Origin: Cephalothrix spiralis
Taxonomy: Eukaryota > Nemertea > Palaeonemertea > Archinemertea > Cephalotrichidae
DNA length: 10,619 nt
Reading direction: 5' to 3'
NCBI GenBank assembly: GCA_032353305.1
Contig: JAUCNG010398810.1
Coordinates: 1-10,619 of the forward strand
The notes under the pieces are model-generated. The model saw only the letters and a program-made list of their open reading frames with translations, was not told the origin of the DNA and made no database searches. Positions 8,201-10,619 of the stretch are shown piece by piece. Both the position numbers and the translations under genes were made by a program. Position 1 is the stretch's first letter; every line of letters starts with the position of its first letter.

Positions 8201-8899
8201 GCATGTCAAATATTCAATGGGTTAGCACATATTCATGCTAAGAAAATTGTTCATAAGGATATTAAACTGAAGAACATTTTCATTAGTTTTGACTTTAGAA
8301 TCAAAATTGGAGACTTCGGGTTGTCTGATCAGTTGGTTGGCAGTGAAGAAATGACAAGAAGTATGAATGGTACACCATTCTATTTGCCGCCGGAAGTGCA
8401 TCGCATGAATAAGTATTCATTTTCCACTGATACTTTTGCAACTGGTTTAGTCCTGCATGAGCTTTGGCTAGGAATTCTGTACTATAAGGGGGAGCCTTTT
8501 AATAACAGTAGTAAACGTGAAATAATTGAAAAGCTTACGAACGGAGTACGGCCTGTCTTTAACGACAATCGTCCCGCTGGTGATATCGAAGAATTAATCA
8601 AAGAATGCTGGCATCAAGACTATAAACAACGCCCAACTTCTCAAGAAGTTTGTGACAGACTTTGGAAAATGTTCACTGAAAGGGTTGATGACAGAAAACC
8701 GGAAATTGGAATGATAGTGCAGTTCAAGCCTGAAAGTGCATTGGAACAGAAACAGAAGTCTGGCGAAACAGAATTTGGTTATGGCCTTGTTTTGAGTCAG
8801 TTGAGCCGGATGATGCAAGGAATATCAGAGGTGCCACCTCTACCAATGAGTAGTTTGCGGAATGTATCCGAAACTTCTAATTATTCTAATGTTAATTAA
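5294..8899 (+). CDS. Ankyrin-repeat protein kinase, 1201 residues
   Basis: The single uninterrupted frame starts at ATG 5294 (ACCATGA, good Kozak). Reading 14 codons further upstream would need a TTG start. Residues about 5-745 form 21-22 ankyrin repeats, near-identical from residue 40 to 616. A non-repeat linker runs to about 845. The kinase domain (about 847-1126) has glycine loop GKGSFG (855-860), Lys877 (AVK), helix-C Glu898, catalytic loop HKDIKLKN (Asp989, Lys991, Asn994), DFG (1007-1009), PPE (1032-1034) and Arg1113 (QRPT). The Ser/Thr type is indicated by Lys991. The ECWxxDxxxRPT ending is tyrosine-kinase-like-group style. The last ~75 residues are Ser/Asn-rich with a PPLP motif. No signal peptide or membrane segment is seen, so it is probably cytosolic. 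The ANK-kinase-tail order resembles TNNI3K. RNase L shares ANK-kinase, but no KEN nuclease is present here. The substrate is unknown. The lack of introns is notable for a gene set in such repeat-rich DNA. Confidence 0.93.
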   Translation: MNESDQSDLLYAADKGDIGTLKYLVTQGVDINFSDGDGWTPLLNGCFYGHLEVVKYLIENKADVNQGFTDTGDTPLFMSAQEGHLDVVKYLFENKADVNQVRTDGLTPLCMSARKGHLDIIKYLIDNNANINQGSTDDGATPLLLSAHEGHLDVVKYLIEKNANINQGRTDTGSTPLFMSAQNGHLEVVKYLIENNAKINQGRTDDGITPLLMSAQEGHLDVVKYLIENNADINQASTDTGSTPLFMSAQNGHLDVVKYLIENKADINQGRTDDGATPLFMSAQEGHLEVVKYLIENNAYINQGRTNTAATPLFMSAQNCHLDVVKYLIENNADINQGRTDDGSTPLLMSSQNGHLDVVKYLIENNANINQGRTNTGATPLFMSAQEGHLDVVKYLIENKADVNQGRTGDGLTPLLISAQEGLLDVVKYLIDNNADVNQGRTDNGTTPLIMSAQNGHLEAVKYLIENNADINQGRTDNGATPLFMSAQEGHIDVVKYLIENNANINQGRTNTGATPLFMSAQEGHLDVVKYLIENNANVNQGRTDDGITPLFMSAHEGHIEVVKYLIENKADVNQGRTDDGATPLLVSVHNGHLDVVKYLIENNADVNQGCKDTGTTPLHIASMEGHLDILEYLIKNYADLNCADSEGMNALMYSAVGGDLNTVKYLIMVQGIDASQCDSRGLTAIHLAACLGNLDIIKYLLTCSEHSDLDNLLPLSVRKGNVTVLKTLLNFRYGIRFDDSISDSILDYGIKNEALMFQAVICAQLQNMSSCKKLMQLTSTELKINFDSLIFEADEIIKYLEYLKKEADDMSNVITSESFKMRKFPLFIDISDLVISNKRFSNIFAITITEEEIGKGSFGTVKIGVHRETDKRYAVKCIDIEKAKSEKGLKVKFHLIETENALKLHHENIVEFHGHKLSHEKGRPFLYLITELCKEDLHKHFIKDGNANDRNPSSAKNYDSSVHYYLNIACQIFNGLAHIHAKKIVHKDIKLKNIFISFDFRIKIGDFGLSDQLVGSEEMTRSMNGTPFYLPPEVHRMNKYSFSTDTFATGLVLHELWLGILYYKGEPFNNSSKREIIEKLTNGVRPVFNDNRPAGDIEELIKECWHQDYKQRPTSQEVCDRLWKMFTERVDDRKPEIGMIVQFKPESALEQKQKSGETEFGYGLVLSQLSRMMQGISEVPPLPMSSLRNVSETSNYSNVN
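5411..7141 (+). repeat. Coding tandem array of 17 ankyrin units
   Basis: There are 17 units of 102 bp (the second, from 5513, is 99 bp) encoding residues 40-616. Each reads roughly TPLFMSAQEGHLDVVKYLIE then NNADINQGRTDDGA. DNA identity between units is high, including silent sites. The segment 6362-6492 is identical for 131 bp to 6770-6900, an offset of 408 bp or four units. The residue pair opening each unit tends to alternate between DG and TG in units 4-12 of the array, suggesting a 204-bp dimer step in its history. None of the 17 units has the His of the classical TPLH motif, which returns only in the flanking diverged repeats (TPLH at 617, TAIH at 684). Copy number is likely to vary between alleles and may be collapsed in assemblies. 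Confidence 0.92.
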
Positions 8900-9960
8900 A
8901 AACTTAAAAATATGCTTATATAAACGTCAGTGTGTACCTTGGTGTAAATATTTTATGAAGATAACTTTTATATAACTTTGACGTGTATCGTAGTGTAAAT
9001 ATGTTTCTAAAACTGAAGGTTGTGAAGAATCAACTCAAAATTCACTTAGGTCACCTCTGTCAATTTTGAGAGGCTTTCCGATGTTTACAAAATGAAACTT
9101 CGGAGCTAAACTTTGTTGTTTTATTCTTAAGGATATATTTTTCAATTATAGTTAATGAAAACATTTTGAACTTGAAGTGATATTGTAGTGTAAATATTTT
9201 TTGAAACAAAAGAACATGTGAAGTTAGACTCTATTTGGCGATTTTAAGTGCCTTGCTAAGTATATATTTCTGAAACTTTGGAATTGCAAGACAATTTTCA
9301 ATTGATAAAAAGGCACATTTTAAACTAAAAGAACTTTAATATGTGAACATTTTTGAGACTAAAGGATGACTGAATTACTGATATTACTAGTAACAGTTCA
9401 TCTCAAAGGATATGTTCAATTTCAAATTAACATTAAAACAAAGGAATACAAAATCATTTGAACTTAAAAAATGGTATCTTAATGTAAATGAAAAATAACT
9501 TAGGCCATTTTTGGAGGTTTTAAAATGACTTGTTTATTCTTTCTGAAATTTTAGAACTGAATTTTGCAAAAAAACTTTTCAATTGACAAAAATAACATTT
9601 GAACAAAGGAAACTTTGATATGTGAACATTTTTGAGGCTATTTTATTGATGATTGGAATACTGATATTACCATTGGAATAATTAACATTAAAACAAAGGA
9701 TGATAAAATCATTTTGGACTTTAATAAGTAGGATCTTAGTGTAAATAAGCTATAAACTCCGGCCATTTTGGAGGTTTTAAGTGCTAGGTGTTTCTGAAAC
9801 TTCAGAATTACAGACACATTTGATATGTAAATATTTTGATGCTAAATGGTATGATCAAACTGACATTGGATATTTATCTGCAAGGACATAATTATTCAAA
9901 TAACTAAAAATATTGAAATGGATATGACTTAATATAAACTCAGGCTCTTATCAACCGTCT
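8900..9960 (+). repeat. Diverged tandem repeats after the stop codon
   Basis: Recurring landmarks show a 3-4 copy tandem series. TGTAAAT strings occur near 8942, 8994, 9189, 9483 and 9739. ATATGTGAACATTTTTGAG is at 9339 and 9619, with a diverged copy at 9823. GGCCATTTT(T)GGAGGTTTTAA is near 9502 and 9762, with a relative near 9230. Unit length varies from about 200 to 290 bp through indels. The first units may be 3'-UTR sequence. The ATTAAA overlapping the stop (8896-8901) is the only poly(A)-like hexamer close by, and it is weak. A 9-bp inverted repeat, CTCAAAATT / AATTTTGAG, lies at 9034-9042 and 9062-9070. No coding potential is seen. Confidence 0.6.
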
Positions 9961-10298
9961 GTTCAAGGATTATTTATACCAAGCCAAGTCTAAAATGAGG
10001 GAATTGTCGCACAATTGTGAATATCTTCTTAACAAAATTTTTGGTTTAACTTCATGCTTAAGGTAGTAAACAAAACATTTGTTTTTCCCAAAACTGTCCA
10101 TACGCAAAATATAACCTTGTTCATTCAATTAAAAGGCCGAATGAACTGAGTATTTTTAATATGTACTTGGCTTCAGGTAGCCATTTAATTTTAAAAGGTC
10201 TTCCCACAGTTTAAATATATACAGATCTAGAGAACTCCGCAATAAATAACGCGCAAGATCACTGAAAAAAATGCGTAAATTGATTTTTGCCACTTATT
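9961..10298. other. Non-coding spacer
   Basis: This is AT-rich sequence between the tandem repeats and the terminal MITE. No reading frame, RNA gene or clear repeat was seen. One AATAAA (near 10242) could serve as a distal poly(A) signal for the kinase gene about 1.3 kb upstream, but nothing else supports that. Confidence 0.4.
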
Positions 10299-10619
10299 TG
10301 TAACCCACCTATTTGGTTACTAAACGCCATTTAACTTGGAAACGGTTCATTTTAGTGTATATAAATATATTACTAACTATTAGAAACATTACCCTAATCT
10401 TCTCAAAAAAAATTAAAAGTCATCCAAGGTCATTTCATGACTTTATACGTAAAAATCCATAAAATACCGTGCAACGTCATGAAATGTCCTTGGATGACCT
10501 TGAAATTATTTTTGAGAAGATTAGTGTAATGTTTCTAATAGGTGGTAATATATTTATATACCCTAAAATGAACCGTTTCCAAGTTAAAGGGCGTTTAGTA
10601 ACCAAATAGGCGGGTTACA
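10299..10619. mobile_element. 321-bp foldback MITE with 143-bp arms
   Basis: The left arm (10299-10441) and right arm (10476-10619) are reverse complements at about 92-93% (roughly ten mismatches and one indel), with a 34-bp loop between them. The ends are TGTAACCC and GGGTTACA. The whole element is one near-palindrome without coding capacity, typical of a foldback non-autonomous DNA element. The window stops exactly at the outer end of the right arm, so the target duplication, and whether the inverted repeat continues, cannot be seen. The small arm divergence suggests a fairly young copy. Superfamily not assigned. Confidence 0.85.

Noticed and set aside
7826-8899. RNase L or IRE1 orthologue
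   Set aside because: After the kinase domain there are only about 75 Ser/Asn-rich residues and no KEN ribonuclease domain. The kinase keeps its DFG and C-lobe motifs, and its ECWxxDxxxRPT ending does not resemble IRE1.

Overview
The window reads as nuclear DNA of a marine or aquatic invertebrate. It is AT-rich and carries long gene-poor stretches, foldback (MITE-like) elements and poly-C/poly-G tracts. It holds one very long intact open reading frame in the standard genetic code with a good Kozak start, and an NRF1-type palindrome, a motif best known from animal promoters. A bivalve or similar lophotrochozoan would fit, but nothing seen fixes the phylum. Nothing suggests a bacterium.

Layout. 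1-5293 is mostly non-coding. It contains a poly-C end with a hairpin, several small palindromes, weak candidate exons (minus strand near 1251-1406 and 3083-3187, plus strand near 1561-1693), a foldback element (2318-2445), a 478-bp element with GC-tract terminal inverted repeats (2465-2942), a CGTAA-rich block (3642-4136) lying mostly between two copies of a ~150-bp direct repeat, and a GC-richer patch with an NRF1-like palindrome (4431-4690) that may be a promoter.

5294-8899 (+) is the only confident gene: an uninterrupted 1201-residue protein. It has about 21-22 ankyrin repeats, 17 of them nearly identical 34-residue units encoded by a 102-bp tandem array, then a linker, a protein kinase domain with an essentially complete catalytic set, and a Ser/Asn-rich tail. 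The ANK-then-kinase order recalls TNNI3K and, without its ribonuclease domain, RNase L. The gene is best described as an ankyrin-repeat protein kinase of unknown target, probably a signalling or immune-type sensor kinase (inference).

8900-9960 carries diverged tandem repeats of roughly 200-290 bp that begin almost at the stop codon. The window ends in a 321-bp near-perfect foldback MITE (10299-10619).

The most interesting signals are the array of near-identical ankyrin units, with a 131-bp exact duplication at an offset of four units pointing to recent homogenisation, its coupling to an apparently active kinase, and the cluster of structurally different inverted-repeat elements around the gene.
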